A stretch of DNA of 64,000 bases from Alkalicoccobacillus gibsonii (GTDB taxonomy: Bacteria > Bacillota > Bacilli > Bacillales > Bacillaceae_D). Positions within the stretch are counted from its first letter, which is position 1. Each line of letters begins with the position of its first letter. The notes below the pieces were generated by a model, which did not search any database, was not told where the DNA came from, and worked only from the letters and a program-made list of their open reading frames with translations. Made by a program: the position numbers and the translations under genes. Where the stretch lies: assembly GCF_016798245.1 (NCBI RefSeq), contig NZ_JAEUZA010000001.1:666221-730220 (forward strand), in the 5' to 3' direction. Shown here piece after piece: positions 26,414 to 33,903 of the stretch.

Positions 26414-28873
26414 TTGAAAAGAGTCGCAAAGAAAGTTAGCTCAAGATCAGATTTGACTAAACAAATTTATATCTACAGCGTAGATACTTCTACTTTTTAC
26501 AGTGATGATGAATTTGAAATGCATAAACTTAGTTTTAAGGAGAAAAAATCTTCTGAGTCAAAATCAAATTTTAGAGCAAAGCTTGATTCAGCTGACAATA
26601 AGCCTAGACAGTTAAGAAGTGAAAGTATTAATGAAAAGAATATTGTTTCTTTATTTGACAGTGTATTAACTAGAACATTAAAGCTTTCAGATAATGGAAA
26701 ACCTAATGAAAGTCTAATTATAGTTAGAAGTTACTACAATTCAGTTTTAAAACAACTTATAACAAATGGCTTTATACATAACAATGAAAAATATATATAC
26801 TACTCTTCCTCAGCAGGGCAGATACGCACAAAGAAAGCAGTATTCATAAAGAAGAAGCTATGGGATCGACACAAGGATGCCTTAATGTGCGGCTTAACAG
26901 TAGATTCTATAAACAAACAGGGTGGAGCAAATATTAATAAGTATTTAGCGTATAAGGCTCTGCAATTTTCTGCTAGTACCGAGTGGACTAACTTTGATAT
27001 AGACAAAGCAATTGTTGTCGATGATTTGTCCACAGACTTTAATTGTAAGGTAGATTTTATAGATCGAGATACTTATGAAATAACTGAGAAAAAAGAAATG
27101 GCTATAAACATTGAGCATACTGATGGCGCAGGAATGATTTTACCTTCAGTTAGTAAGTACGCCTTCATGACAAGACTGCCTTGGATAAAAGGATTGTTAG
27201 TACCTTTTGACTTTAACAAATTTGCAAGAGAATGTGGAAATTATAAGATAAAAGATATATGGAATAAGGAATGGGATATCAAGCATGACAGAATAGAGAT
27301 CGTCTTTACCAAATCACAATTCAAAATGTGGAAGTATTACGAGAGCTGGGAAGACTACAAGAATAAATTTAAAGAGTATAAGTCTGTAGCAGCTAAAATG
27401 AATGAAGAAGATACATACTTTAAAAAAGCAAATTTAGGATATCAAATGCTTCAAACTTTGACGAACATTACAGATGATGAAATCAAATCACTTTCGGAAA
27501 AAACTGTGGATCAAATTTACAGCTTGAAGACAAATAAAGAAACTATGCTTGAGGTTTTAGGAGCTACTGAGACTAATAAATACAAGACAAATTATCAACA
27601 TGCTCTCTATACGTACAACGAACTTCTAAATGATGCTGATAGTAAAAACGTAATCAACAACAAGGCAAAAAAGCTAATTAATGAAGCCAAGTCAGGAAGG
27701 TTATTGATTGATGGTCATTATACTTATATCTCTCCAGATTTGTATGCTTTTTGTGAGTTTTTATTATTAGGTAAAAGTAAGCCAAGTGGTTTGCTGAAGA
27801 ACGGGGAAGTATCTACTCGACTATTTGAAAAAAACGAGAACCTAGATGTTCTTCGTTCGCCACATTTATATAGGGAACATGCAATAAGACAAAATATCAG
27901 AAATGAAGAACTAGACAAATGGTTTATTACAAATTGTATATACACAAGCGTCCACGACCCTATAAGTAAAATGTTACAGTTTGATGTTGATGGAGATAAA
28001 GCCCTAGTCACTAATGATAAAACCTTAATTACAGTAGCAGAACGTAATATGGAGGGGATTGTTCCTCTTTATTATGAGATGGCAAAAGCTGATCCAGAAG
28101 TGCTTAACAATGAAAATATATATACAGGTCTAGAGAACGCTTTTAAAGCTAACATTGGTAGGATTAGCAATGATATAACAAAAGTTTGGAGTAGCGAAAA
28201 CCCAAACTTAAAGGTTGTTAAGTGGTTATGTATGGAGGGGAATTTTGAAATTGATTACGCAAAGACTCTTTTTAAACCCAAAAGGCCAAAGCATGTTGAT
28301 GAAATAATTAAAAGTTTTACTAAGTTAAAAGTTCCATATTTCTTCGTTTACGCTAAGGATAAAGAGAAAAGTAAGGTAGCTGATTTGAACAATTGTGTTG
28401 TAAACAGAATAGGTAACATTATTCCTTCTAAGAGTATTAATTTCAAACAGGTCGCTGGCGAGGTTAACTACAAGTATTTTATGAGCAGTACTATAGCTAA
28501 CTACAAGAATAGAGAAGATATTACCACTTTATATAATAAACTCTGCAAACAAAAGAGCCAGTCAATTAAAGCTGGCATTGAATCAGAAGACAACGGTTGG
28601 AATAATAAGCTTTACGTATTTAATAAAATTAAAGAAGAGTTATTAGCTCTGGAGCCAAATGTAAACAAAGTGACTAATACACTTGTTGAACTGCTGTTTA
28701 CTTCAAACTCTCGAAATAAAAGAATATTATGGGAGTGCTTTGGAGATGTAATGCTCAAAAACTTGTTAAATGAGTTCGTGGATAAGATAGTATGTCTCAC
28801 ATGCCAAAAGCGTGTGCCGAAGACAAATAATAGACAAAAGTATTGTTGCAAAGAGTGTTCAATAAAGAAGTAG
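26414..28873 (+). CDS. Two-barrel RNA polymerase, YonO/RdRP-like
   Basis: An 819-residue protein with the signatures of double-psi-beta-barrel polymerases related to SP-beta YonO and eukaryotic RNA-dependent RNA polymerases: SSSAGQIRTKKAVFI (about 130-144), HTDGAGMILP (about 235), RLPWIKGLLVPFDF (about 254) and the metal-binding FDVDGDKA with DVDGD at 524-528. The C-terminus adds a four-cysteine zinc motif (CLTCQKRV...CCKEC). YonO is a single-subunit DNA-dependent RNA polymerase that transcribes phage genes; the same role is inferred here for the downstream genes. Start is TTG with AGGAG upstream; a strong terminator follows. Confidence 0.82.
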   Translation: MKRVAKKVSSRSDLTKQIYIYSVDTSTFYSDDEFEMHKLSFKEKKSSESKSNFRAKLDSADNKPRQLRSESINEKNIVSLFDSVLTRTLKLSDNGKPNESLIIVRSYYNSVLKQLITNGFIHNNEKYIYYSSSAGQIRTKKAVFIKKKLWDRHKDALMCGLTVDSINKQGGANINKYLAYKALQFSASTEWTNFDIDKAIVVDDLSTDFNCKVDFIDRDTYEITEKKEMAINIEHTDGAGMILPSVSKYAFMTRLPWIKGLLVPFDFNKFARECGNYKIKDIWNKEWDIKHDRIEIVFTKSQFKMWKYYESWEDYKNKFKEYKSVAAKMNEEDTYFKKANLGYQMLQTLTNITDDEIKSLSEKTVDQIYSLKTNKETMLEVLGATETNKYKTNYQHALYTYNELLNDADSKNVINNKAKKLINEAKSGRLLIDGHYTYISPDLYAFCEFLLLGKSKPSGLLKNGEVSTRLFEKNENLDVLRSPHLYREHAIRQNIRNEELDKWFITNCIYTSVHDPISKMLQFDVDGDKALVTNDKTLITVAERNMEGIVPLYYEMAKADPEVLNNENIYTGLENAFKANIGRISNDITKVWSSENPNLKVVKWLCMEGNFEIDYAKTLFKPKRPKHVDEIIKSFTKLKVPYFFVYAKDKEKSKVADLNNCVVNRIGNIIPSKSINFKQVAGEVNYKYFMSSTIANYKNREDITTLYNKLCKQKSQSIKAGIESEDNGWNNKLYVFNKIKEELLALEPNVNKVTNTLVELLFTSNSRNKRILWECFGDVMLKNLLNEFVDKIVCLTCQKRVPKTNNRQKYCCKECSIKK

Positions 28874-28883
28874 TTAATTTAAG

Positions 28884-28925
28884 AAAGTCTGAAAAAGCCA
28901 GTAAAATAGGGCTTTTTCAGACTTT
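28884..28925. terminator. Strong bidirectional terminator after the RNA polymerase gene
   Basis: A perfect 16-bp stem (AAAGTCTGAAAAAGCC / GGCTTTTTCAGACTTT) with a 10-nt loop isolates the polymerase transcript from what follows. Confidence 0.95.
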
Positions 28926-29304
28926 AATTTTTGCTTGATTTTATTGAAGTCCTAGAACTCTTGCAAGTAAAGGTCTTCAGAGTCTGAATTAAAATTGTGA
29001 AATGCGACTATAAGGAGGAAGTGAGGAACAAAGTACAAAATTAAAGGTAATTTTACTTCCTTCTTTTTAATTAAGTTATTAAACGATACCGTAATTATAA
29101 ATTATCACAATTTGAGATGAAAAGCAATAACAATTGATACAGTTTGGTGGGATTCATCCTCCCATATTTCTAGCGTACTTAATTGTGGAGGGCTGCGGGT
29201 AGCTACCGTAGTCCTTTTTCATAAAATCGCTATTAATGATGAATTCGACCAAAGTGTATTAATCGAAAAGGTTAGTGCGCTAAAAATTAAAAGGATGATG
29301 TTTA
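28926..29304 (+). other. Long leader region before the HNH gene
   Basis: About 380 bp without a clear gene. At 29013-29065 AAGGAGGAAGT pairs with ACTTCCTTCTT, burying a strong ribosome binding site that would serve a seven-codon frame starting GTG at 29021. Further on TGGG/CCCA arms (near 29147-29165) and a terminator (29190-29219) follow. The layout resembles a transcription-attenuation leader, but no ligand or peptide logic is evident. Confidence 0.45.
29190..29219 (+). terminator. Intrinsic terminator or attenuator
   Basis: GGGCTGCGG (29190-29198) pairs with CCGTAGTCC (29206-29214) with G-U pairs around a 7-nt loop, and is followed by TTTTT. It lies 90 nt upstream of the HNH gene. Confidence 0.8.
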
Positions 29305-29928
29305 TTGACAAAGGCTAACAAAATCTTCACAACGGAATTATTTAAATTGCTTAAAGAGAAAGGAGAAATAACTCCTATACCAGGAATCGATGCAAAATCA
29401 TACCTTGCTTGCACAAGATTAGGTAAAGTATATAGCCTAGCTTCTGAAAAATGGTTGGGGCTAGGTAGTGTCGGAGTTGGAGGAAAGGGTTATATTCTGG
29501 TGAGCCTTAAAGACAATGAGGGGAAAAAAGTTAAAATTTATGAACATGAAGCAATTCTCTCTAGTAGATTAGGTATTGAGAAAAAACTTTGGAGAAATGA
29601 AAAAGAACGCTATTTTCTTTATACAGAGCCAATGGAAATTGACCACTTAGACGGAGATGTAAAGAATAACTGTATTAGCAATCTTGAACTAGTCACTAGC
29701 GCTGAGAATAAGCGAAGAATTAAAGCACGAAAAGTAGCTAAAAGGTTATCACAAGAGGATAAGTACGACATTGTAGATGCGTTCTTAGAGTGGGAAGCTG
29801 GCAAGATGGACTTTTATAAGAATATGGGACAAGAGCTTGGATGTGACTTCAGAACAATTCAAAATGTAGTTATTGCATTCAACCGAGATATAGATGGAAT
29901 AGAAATAGATGGAGAGCAAACACTTTAA
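29305..29928 (+). CDS. HNH homing-type endonuclease
   Basis: A 207-residue protein with an HNH domain: MEIDHLDGDVKNNCISNLELVTSAENKRR (about 110-140) carries the catalytic His of IDHLDGD and the Asn pair of NNCISNLE. The region before it (LGKVYSLASEKWLGLGSVG) resembles a NUMOD4-like DNA-binding segment and the region after it a helix-turn-helix (AGKMDFYKNMGQELGCDFRTIQNVV), as in SPO1-type homing endonucleases. It stands alone between terminators, fitting a free-standing mobile endonuclease. It starts at TTG with AAGGATGATG upstream. Confidence 0.85.
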   Translation: MTKANKIFTTELFKLLKEKGEITPIPGIDAKSYLACTRLGKVYSLASEKWLGLGSVGVGGKGYILVSLKDNEGKKVKIYEHEAILSSRLGIEKKLWRNEKERYFLYTEPMEIDHLDGDVKNNCISNLELVTSAENKRRIKARKVAKRLSQEDKYDIVDAFLEWEAGKMDFYKNMGQELGCDFRTIQNVVIAFNRDIDGIEIDGEQTL

Positions 29929-30012
29929 GCGATAATAAATCGCCTTATATTACATAATTATACCTGTATAAAGTTCTGTATCTTTAGTCGCTTTTATAAT
30001 TAAAAATATACT

Positions 30013-30057
30013 AAACCACTCCTTTTTGCTGTATAATTGAGTAAAAAGGAGTGGTTT
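30013..30057 (+). promoter_or_regulatory. 15-bp hairpin hiding a ribosome binding site, -10 hexamer in its loop
   Basis: AAACCACTCCTTTTT (30013-30027) pairs perfectly with AAAAAGGAGTGGTTT (30043-30057). The right arm contains the AAGGAGTG ribosome binding site of the gene starting at 30059, and the 15-nt loop contains TATAAT (30032-30037). Read-through mRNA would have a closed site, while mRNA started from the loop promoter would have an open one. Confidence 0.7.
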
Positions 30058-30058
30058 T

Positions 30059-30388
30059 ATGGTTACATTTGATAAGTACACTAATAATTGGGCGAGAGCG
30101 GTTTTCTACATAGCAGTACTCACATTAGGTGCAAGTGTTGTTTTTGCATTTGTTTGGGGAGTAGATAATAGATATTATATGGAATTTTATCCTGAAATTT
30201 TTTTCCCTACTTTGCTATCAGGGATAGTGTCCTTTATTCTTATGTCTGGTTTCGCTGAGATAATCGAAAATATATCACTTATTAAGCATAAACTTTACGG
30301 GGAAATTGTAGATGATAACTTGCAAAGTAATAAGGGTTTAGACTTAGATCAACGAATATTAAATAAAACTAGAAAAGAAGAAGCTTGA
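30059..30388 (+). CDS. Small membrane protein
   Basis: A 109-residue protein with two hydrophobic segments (about residues 13-33, AVFYIAVLTLGASVVFAFVWG, and 46-67, FFPTLLSGIVSFILMSGFAEII) and a charged C-terminus, so a two-pass inner membrane protein. The family is not recognised. Its translation start is enclosed by the preceding 15-bp hairpin, and a terminator follows, so it is an independent unit. Confidence 0.7.
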   Translation: MVTFDKYTNNWARAVFYIAVLTLGASVVFAFVWGVDNRYYMEFYPEIFFPTLLSGIVSFILMSGFAEIIENISLIKHKLYGEIVDDNLQSNKGLDLDQRILNKTRKEEA

Positions 30389-30392
30389 GTTG

Positions 30393-30418
30393 AAAGCACC
30401 CATATTGGGTGCTTTTTT
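30393..30418 (+). terminator. Intrinsic terminator
   Basis: AAAGCACCC / GGGTGCTTT with a 5-nt loop and T tract. Confidence 0.93.
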
Positions 30419-30448
30419 GTTTTATAAAACTATTAGGAGAGTGGATGG

Positions 30449-30877
30449 ATGAATAAGGAAACGTTGAGTGCATTAATTGAAGAGTTAAAAGAAAACTGTT
30501 TCGCAATGAGTGATGAAGATGAGGAAAAGGCAAAGAAGTTATTTAATGAATTTATTAAGGCTGTAGGAGCTTACATTTTACTTAGTAATAAAGTTGGATC
30601 AATGGTAAATAAGCTGGAAAGTAAACTTATAGATTACGAGCAGGATATAGATACATTGACTATGTTTGCAAATAATTATATTGACGAAATCGACGGATAT
30701 CAAAAAATTCTATTAGGTTATGCAAACACCTTAGATAGATCTGAAAAGGATAAGCTTGTAGGCTATTTAAAGAATATTTACGGCAATGGGTACGTTGATA
30801 GTGATTTAACAAAGAAAATTATTAAAGTGCTAAATGGCGAAACGGAATTTAATCTTGTGGAGGATATTTATGTCTAA
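30449..30877 (+). CDS. Unknown 142-residue phage protein
   Basis: Not recognised. A soluble, strongly acidic-to-mixed helical protein (LSALIEELKENCFAMSDEDEEKAKKLFNEFIKAVGAYILL) with a long predicted helix over the middle. AGGAGAGTGG precedes the second of two overlapping ATGs. Its stop overlaps the next start by 8 nt, making it the first gene of a tightly packed set of small genes. Confidence 0.65.
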   Translation: MNKETLSALIEELKENCFAMSDEDEEKAKKLFNEFIKAVGAYILLSNKVGSMVNKLESKLIDYEQDIDTLTMFANNYIDEIDGYQKILLGYANTLDRSEKDKLVGYLKNIYGNGYVDSDLTKKIIKVLNGETEFNLVEDIYV

Positions 30878-31244
30878 AATTACTATTAACGTATCCTACG
30901 ACGAACATAGACAGCCAAATCATAAAAATATAACACGATTCTTTAGACAGTTATCTTACCAATTAAATCAAGAACGTTTGATGTGTCAGGACACACCTAA
31001 GAATGTAGTTTTAGTTAGTAGATTAACCGAAAAGAGTAATAAAGACCATATTAGTAATTACATAGAGAATTTGTATCGTCACCGAAGACTTCCTAAAAAG
31101 GATGCTAAATCAATGATTGCTTCAGCTCTTGAAGCTGTTAGGGGTACTTATACATCTAATTCTGCAAACCCTTTAAGCGAAAACACTACACATAAGAATC
31201 TAAGCCAAAGATGTCATGAGGAGTTGTTAAAATGCCACAAGTAA
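30870..31244 (+). CDS. Unknown 124-residue basic phage protein
   Basis: Not recognised. The start is ATG at 30870 behind GTGGAGG, inside the end of the previous gene. The protein is basic (NITRFFRQLSYQLNQERLMCQD, NLYRHRRLPKKDAKSM), suggesting nucleic acid binding, but has no known motif. It overlaps the next small gene by 13 nt. Confidence 0.6.
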   Translation: MSKITINVSYDEHRQPNHKNITRFFRQLSYQLNQERLMCQDTPKNVVLVSRLTEKSNKDHISNYIENLYRHRRLPKKDAKSMIASALEAVRGTYTSNSANPLSENTTHKNLSQRCHEELLKCHK

Positions 31245-31408
31245 CTTTGACATTAAAGGAATATAAAAATATAGAAAAAGGCGTATGTCAATTAGTTGAG
31301 TTTATATTCGATAAAAACGAAAAGATTAGAGATTTAAAAGAAGAAATTAAACAGCTTGAACGAGCAATTGGTATTGACCGAACAGAGAGATTTATATATG
31401 GACGATAA
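31232..31408 (+). CDS. Unknown 58-residue coiled-coil protein
   Basis: ATG at 31232 follows ATGAGGAGTTG with good spacing and overlaps the previous stop. Residues 28-50 (NEKIRDLKEEIKQLERAIG) form a short coiled coil. Codon use matches its neighbours, and the end overlaps the next start by 11 nt, as expected of a translated gene in this chain. Confidence 0.6.
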   Translation: MPQVTLTLKEYKNIEKGVCQLVEFIFDKNEKIRDLKEEIKQLERAIGIDRTERFIYGR

Positions 31409-31634
31409 TAATAAATCTTTTGATGAGGCTTTTGATCAAATAAGAAAAGCATTTGAAGTATATGCGAATCAAGCAAAAGAAGCTTGGTTTAATGTAAAGA
31501 AAGTTTTTGATAAAGCTCATCATGATGAAACCTTACATAAGCCAAATAACATGGCCGAGATTATAGAGCGGAAAAAGAAACAAGGTAAACAAAAGGAACA
31601 ATTAAACCAGTATCTTAAAAAAGGAAAGTGGTGA
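31398..31634 (+). CDS. Unknown 78-residue phage protein
   Basis: Start at ATG 31398, overlapping the previous gene; the longer frame from 31356 would run over most of its end and is less likely. The product is charged and helical (SFDEAFDQIRKAFEVYANQAKEAWFNVKKVFDKAHHDE) with a Lys-rich tail. No family recognised. Confidence 0.55.
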   Translation: MDDNNKSFDEAFDQIRKAFEVYANQAKEAWFNVKKVFDKAHHDETLHKPNNMAEIIERKKKQGKQKEQLNQYLKKGKW

Positions 31635-31638
31635 ATGA

Positions 31639-31926
31639 TTGGTCTATGTTCTAGGGTATTTAATTATCGGAATGATTGTAGCTGCGTTTGATGCAAATAA
31701 AACATTTCATAGAATAATCAATGATAATGAATCACTAACTCGGGATGAAAAGATTATGATCTTTGATAGCAAAGTAAATGACCTATCTCAAGAGGCATTA
31801 GTTCAAACAGGATTTGCAATTATCTTTTCGTTGATCTTTGGTATTTTCGTTGTATTCTTCTATCCATTTCTAATTGCGATGAAACTGATAGTTAATGTTA
31901 GAAAAGCATTAAGAAAGAGAAAATAA
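31639..31926 (+). CDS. Small two-pass membrane protein
   Basis: A 95-residue protein starting at TTG 31639 with AAAGGAAAGTGG upstream. Hydrophobic segments at about residues 2-16 (YVLGYLIIGMIVAAF) and 56-85 (ALVQTGFAIIFSLIFGIFVVFFYPFLIAMKL) and a basic tail indicate an inner-membrane protein. Function unknown. Confidence 0.6.
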   Translation: MVYVLGYLIIGMIVAAFDANKTFHRIINDNESLTRDEKIMIFDSKVNDLSQEALVQTGFAIIFSLIFGIFVVFFYPFLIAMKLIVNVRKALRKRK

Positions 31927-31967
31927 TATACAGCGATTATGCATGAAAAAGACAAATGGTACTAATT

Positions 31968-31982
31968 TACATCGTTGATGTA
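31968..31982 (+). promoter_or_regulatory. Small palindrome in a gene gap
   Basis: TACATC-GTT-GATGTA, with GGTAC/GTACC flanks at 31958 and 31979, lies in the 119-nt gap before the gene at 32046. It could be an operator or a hairpin; nothing decides. Confidence 0.35.
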
Positions 31983-32045
31983 CCAAGGGTCGGAACCAAT
32001 CGTTAACTGGAATGTATTGGATATACATAGTAAGGAAGTGGGAGT

Positions 32046-32246
32046 TTGAAACTTTATAGAGCTTACTCAGGCTACATGGCTAACGCACCAATCAGTGTAA
32101 TTGTTGTGGCGAAGAATGAAGAAGATGCATGGAGATTAGCAACAGGTAAATTTGAAGCAGAGAATAATAAGTATGGATCTGCAGACGTTGAGTTGCTATG
32201 TGACAACTTAAGGAAAGAATACGTTAGCGAACTTGATGAAGGATAA
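32046..32246 (+). CDS. Unknown 66-residue phage protein
   Basis: TTG start at 32046 behind AAGGAAGTGGGAG. The short product reads like an acetyltransferase-unrelated small phage protein (MKLYRAYSGYMANAPISVIVVAKNEEDAWRLATGKFEAE), with a beta-alpha pattern seen in several small Bacillus phage proteins of unknown role. No catalytic motif. Confidence 0.6.
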   Translation: MKLYRAYSGYMANAPISVIVVAKNEEDAWRLATGKFEAENNKYGSADVELLCDNLRKEYVSELDEG

Positions 32247-32331
32247 AATAAACATTAAATATAAATATTAACTCTATGTACTTATTGTTCTATCTGTAGT
32301 AAAATATAACTATAGAGAGGAGCTGGTAAGT

Positions 32332-32469
32332 ATGTTGAGAGCATTGTTTAAAATGTTGCAGATTATAGGTGACGCAAAGAGTGTAAGTAATGGAACTTAT
32401 CATAAGCGGTTGGCTAAGAGAGCAATAAGAAGACCAGTTAACAGAGGAATAAATAAAATGTTTAAGTAA
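32332..32469 (+). CDS. Small very basic phage protein, 45 residues
   Basis: ATG at 32332 has AGAGAGGAGC 8 nt upstream. The product (MLRALFKMLQIIGDAKSV...KRLAKRAIRRPVNRGINKMFK) has a hydrophobic N-terminal helix and a Lys/Arg-rich C-terminal half, and may bind nucleic acid or membrane. A short hairpin follows. Function unknown. Confidence 0.6.
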   Translation: MLRALFKMLQIIGDAKSVSNGTYHKRLAKRAIRRPVNRGINKMFK

Positions 32470-32530
32470 AGATCATTCGTGAGTAATTGCGAGTGGTCTT
32501 TTTATTTGCATATTAATAGGAGGAATGCTA

Positions 32531-32695
32531 ATGAACGATTTCGATAAGTTTGAAAAGGATTTTGACAAGACCTTTAAACGTACAACAGGTGTAGTAGTTG
32601 GAGTTATTATCTTTAACTGTTTGCTAGGAATAGGTGTGCTTGGTGGATTGGGTTTTGCTGGTTATAAGATCCTTCAATATTTTGGAGTGATGTAA
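32531..32695 (+). CDS. Small single-pass membrane protein, 54 residues
   Basis: ATG 32531 lies behind AGGAGGA. A charged N-terminus (NDFDKFEKDFDKTFKRTT) is followed by a Gly-rich hydrophobic segment (VVVGVIIFNCLLGIGVLGGLGFAGY). Its stop is followed directly by the next start. Function unknown. Confidence 0.65.
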   Translation: MNDFDKFEKDFDKTFKRTTGVVVGVIIFNCLLGIGVLGGLGFAGYKILQYFGVM

Positions 32696-32899
32696 TTGAA
32701 AGAAATATTTAAGATATTAATCAGCTTAATCTTCCCTTTAATTAGCATTGGTCTTACAGTACTCACATCAATTGCAATTGATGGAGAGTTAAGTGTTTAT
32801 GGAATAATAGGCTGTTGGTACATAACATTTGCTATGTTCCTGTACTTTGGTTTTTCATTCTTATTAAAAGATGAGAGTAAAGATGAGCAAGAAGCCTGA
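32696..32899 (+). CDS. Small two-pass membrane protein, 67 residues
   Basis: TTG at 32696 directly follows the previous stop codon, so translation is probably coupled. Two hydrophobic segments (IFKILISLIFPLISIGLTVLTSIAI and IIGCWYITFAMFLYFGFSFLL) and an acidic tail. The form resembles a holin or antiholin, but it lies far from the lysis genes, so that is not claimed. The end overlaps the HNH gene by 17 nt. Confidence 0.6.
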   Translation: MKEIFKILISLIFPLISIGLTVLTSIAIDGELSVYGIIGCWYITFAMFLYFGFSFLLKDESKDEQEA

Positions 32900-33281
32900 G
32901 TATAAAACAAGACAACAGAAACAAAAATTCTATAAGAGTTCAGCGTGGAGAGGAAACAAGAGTAGGAAAGGCGTAAGACAGTTGGCCTTGGAGAGAGATA
33001 ACTACGAGTGCCAAGAGTGTAAACGAAATGGTCTTGTTCATGTTGATAGTAAGAAGATAGAAGGAGAACGTAAAAGTATTGAGTTAAACGTTCACCATTT
33101 AAAAGAAATATATACACATCCTGAATTAGCTTTAGAGTTGGATAACACGGAGACATTATGTTTAGACTGTCACAACATAATTCATGATCGAACAATGGAT
33201 AAGCTTAGGAAGATTAAAGAAGAGCGAGAGAATAAACCTAAGACCAAGAAGAAAGTATGGGACGATGAGAGGTGGGATTGA
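32883..33281 (+). CDS. HNH endonuclease of the packaging module
   Basis: A 132-residue protein with a compact zinc-bound HNH domain: LERDNYECQECKRNG (first CxxC), LNVHHLKEIYTHPELALELDNTETLCLDCHNIIHD (His-His, Asn, second CxxC, last His). This class lies next to TerS in many phages with cohesive ends and is needed for DNA packaging and cos cleavage, as known from phi-SLT and HK97. The ATG at 32883 is preferred to that at 32871. Confidence 0.88.
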   Translation: MSKKPEYKTRQQKQKFYKSSAWRGNKSRKGVRQLALERDNYECQECKRNGLVHVDSKKIEGERKSIELNVHHLKEIYTHPELALELDNTETLCLDCHNIIHDRTMDKLRKIKEERENKPKTKKKVWDDERWD

Positions 33282-33282
33282 T

Positions 33283-33597
33283 ATGGGTAATGAGAAGAGT
33301 TATTACAAGGGAACATTAGGAAGGGTAGCCGATCAAAAGGCACGAGAGTACGCAAGTGATATAGAGTTTAAGATGCGTGAAATAAAAGCACAGTTAGAAG
33401 AGATATCAAATGCTACGAAGAATCATTTAGGAGATGAATACATTGTAGTGGAAGAGTTGGTAGGTCTACTAGATTCAAGCGAATCAGATGAACTTAATAT
33501 GGATAGATATAGGAAAGAGAAGTTACTTGAATATCAGATGTTAAGAGTGATGAGAGATACTAGTAGCCTATCTCTTATTAAAGCTTTCGGAGGCTGA
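33283..33597 (+). CDS. Unknown 104-residue protein of the packaging module
   Basis: ATG at 33283 behind GAGAGGTGGG. A helical charged protein (QKAREYASDIEFKMREIKAQLEEISNATKNHL; KEKLLEYQMLRVMRDT) lying between HNH and TerS. No family recognised; the position suggests a packaging or early late-gene role. Confidence 0.6.
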   Translation: MGNEKSYYKGTLGRVADQKAREYASDIEFKMREIKAQLEEISNATKNHLGDEYIVVEELVGLLDSSESDELNMDRYRKEKLLEYQMLRVMRDTSSLSLIKAFGG

Positions 33598-33602
33598 TAA
33601 TA

Positions 33603-33758
33603 ATAAAATATATCACACGATTAGGTAGAACATTAATTAATGATATTACAATTATAGTGGCGTACACATGGGAAATAATAAAGAAGGTAACGTGTCCAGT
33701 CGTAGATAAAGCAACAAATGTAGCAACACGGATATATTGCAAATTGTTTAATTTGTAG
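33603..33758 (+). CDS. Possible 51-residue protein with an ATA start
   Basis: A frame open for about 52 codons to TAG at 33756 has three ATA codons (33597, 33600, 33603) 3 to 9 nt after a strong GGAGG (33589-33593), and no ATG, GTG or TTG nearby. The product (KYITRLGRTLINDITIIVAYTWEI...) looks protein-like, with a hydrophobic segment. It could be translated by coupling to the previous stop codon, or be spurious. Confidence 0.3.
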   Translation: MKYITRLGRTLINDITIIVAYTWEIIKKVTCPVVDKATNVATRIYCKLFNL

Positions 33759-33798
33759 AAAATGCAAAATTGCTCAAACATTAAATTTGTAGGAAACA

Positions 33799-33854
33799 TA
33801 CCCCCCGTCAAAAGTTTTGGTGTTTCTCTATAGAGGGGAACCGGTGCAGGGGGT
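33799..33854. other. Candidate cos (packaging) site
   Basis: A G/C-rich island in an otherwise AT-rich gap directly before TerS. ACCCCC (33800-33805) faces GGGGGT (33849-33854), with a perfect 10-bp palindrome CTCTATAGAG (33826-33835) between them and ACCGG beside the second arm. The HNH gene upstream and P27-type TerS downstream are typical of phages with 3' cohesive ends, whose cos sites lie here. The rest of 33759-33903 shows nothing else. Confidence 0.45.
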
Positions 33855-33903
33855 GTACTGTCAACTTTTTTGCGAAAAATCACTCACGTTAGGAGGTGTG
33901 GCC

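Noticed and set aside
32696-32899. Second holin
   Set aside because: Two membrane segments alone are not enough, and it lies in the packaging region far from the lysis genes.
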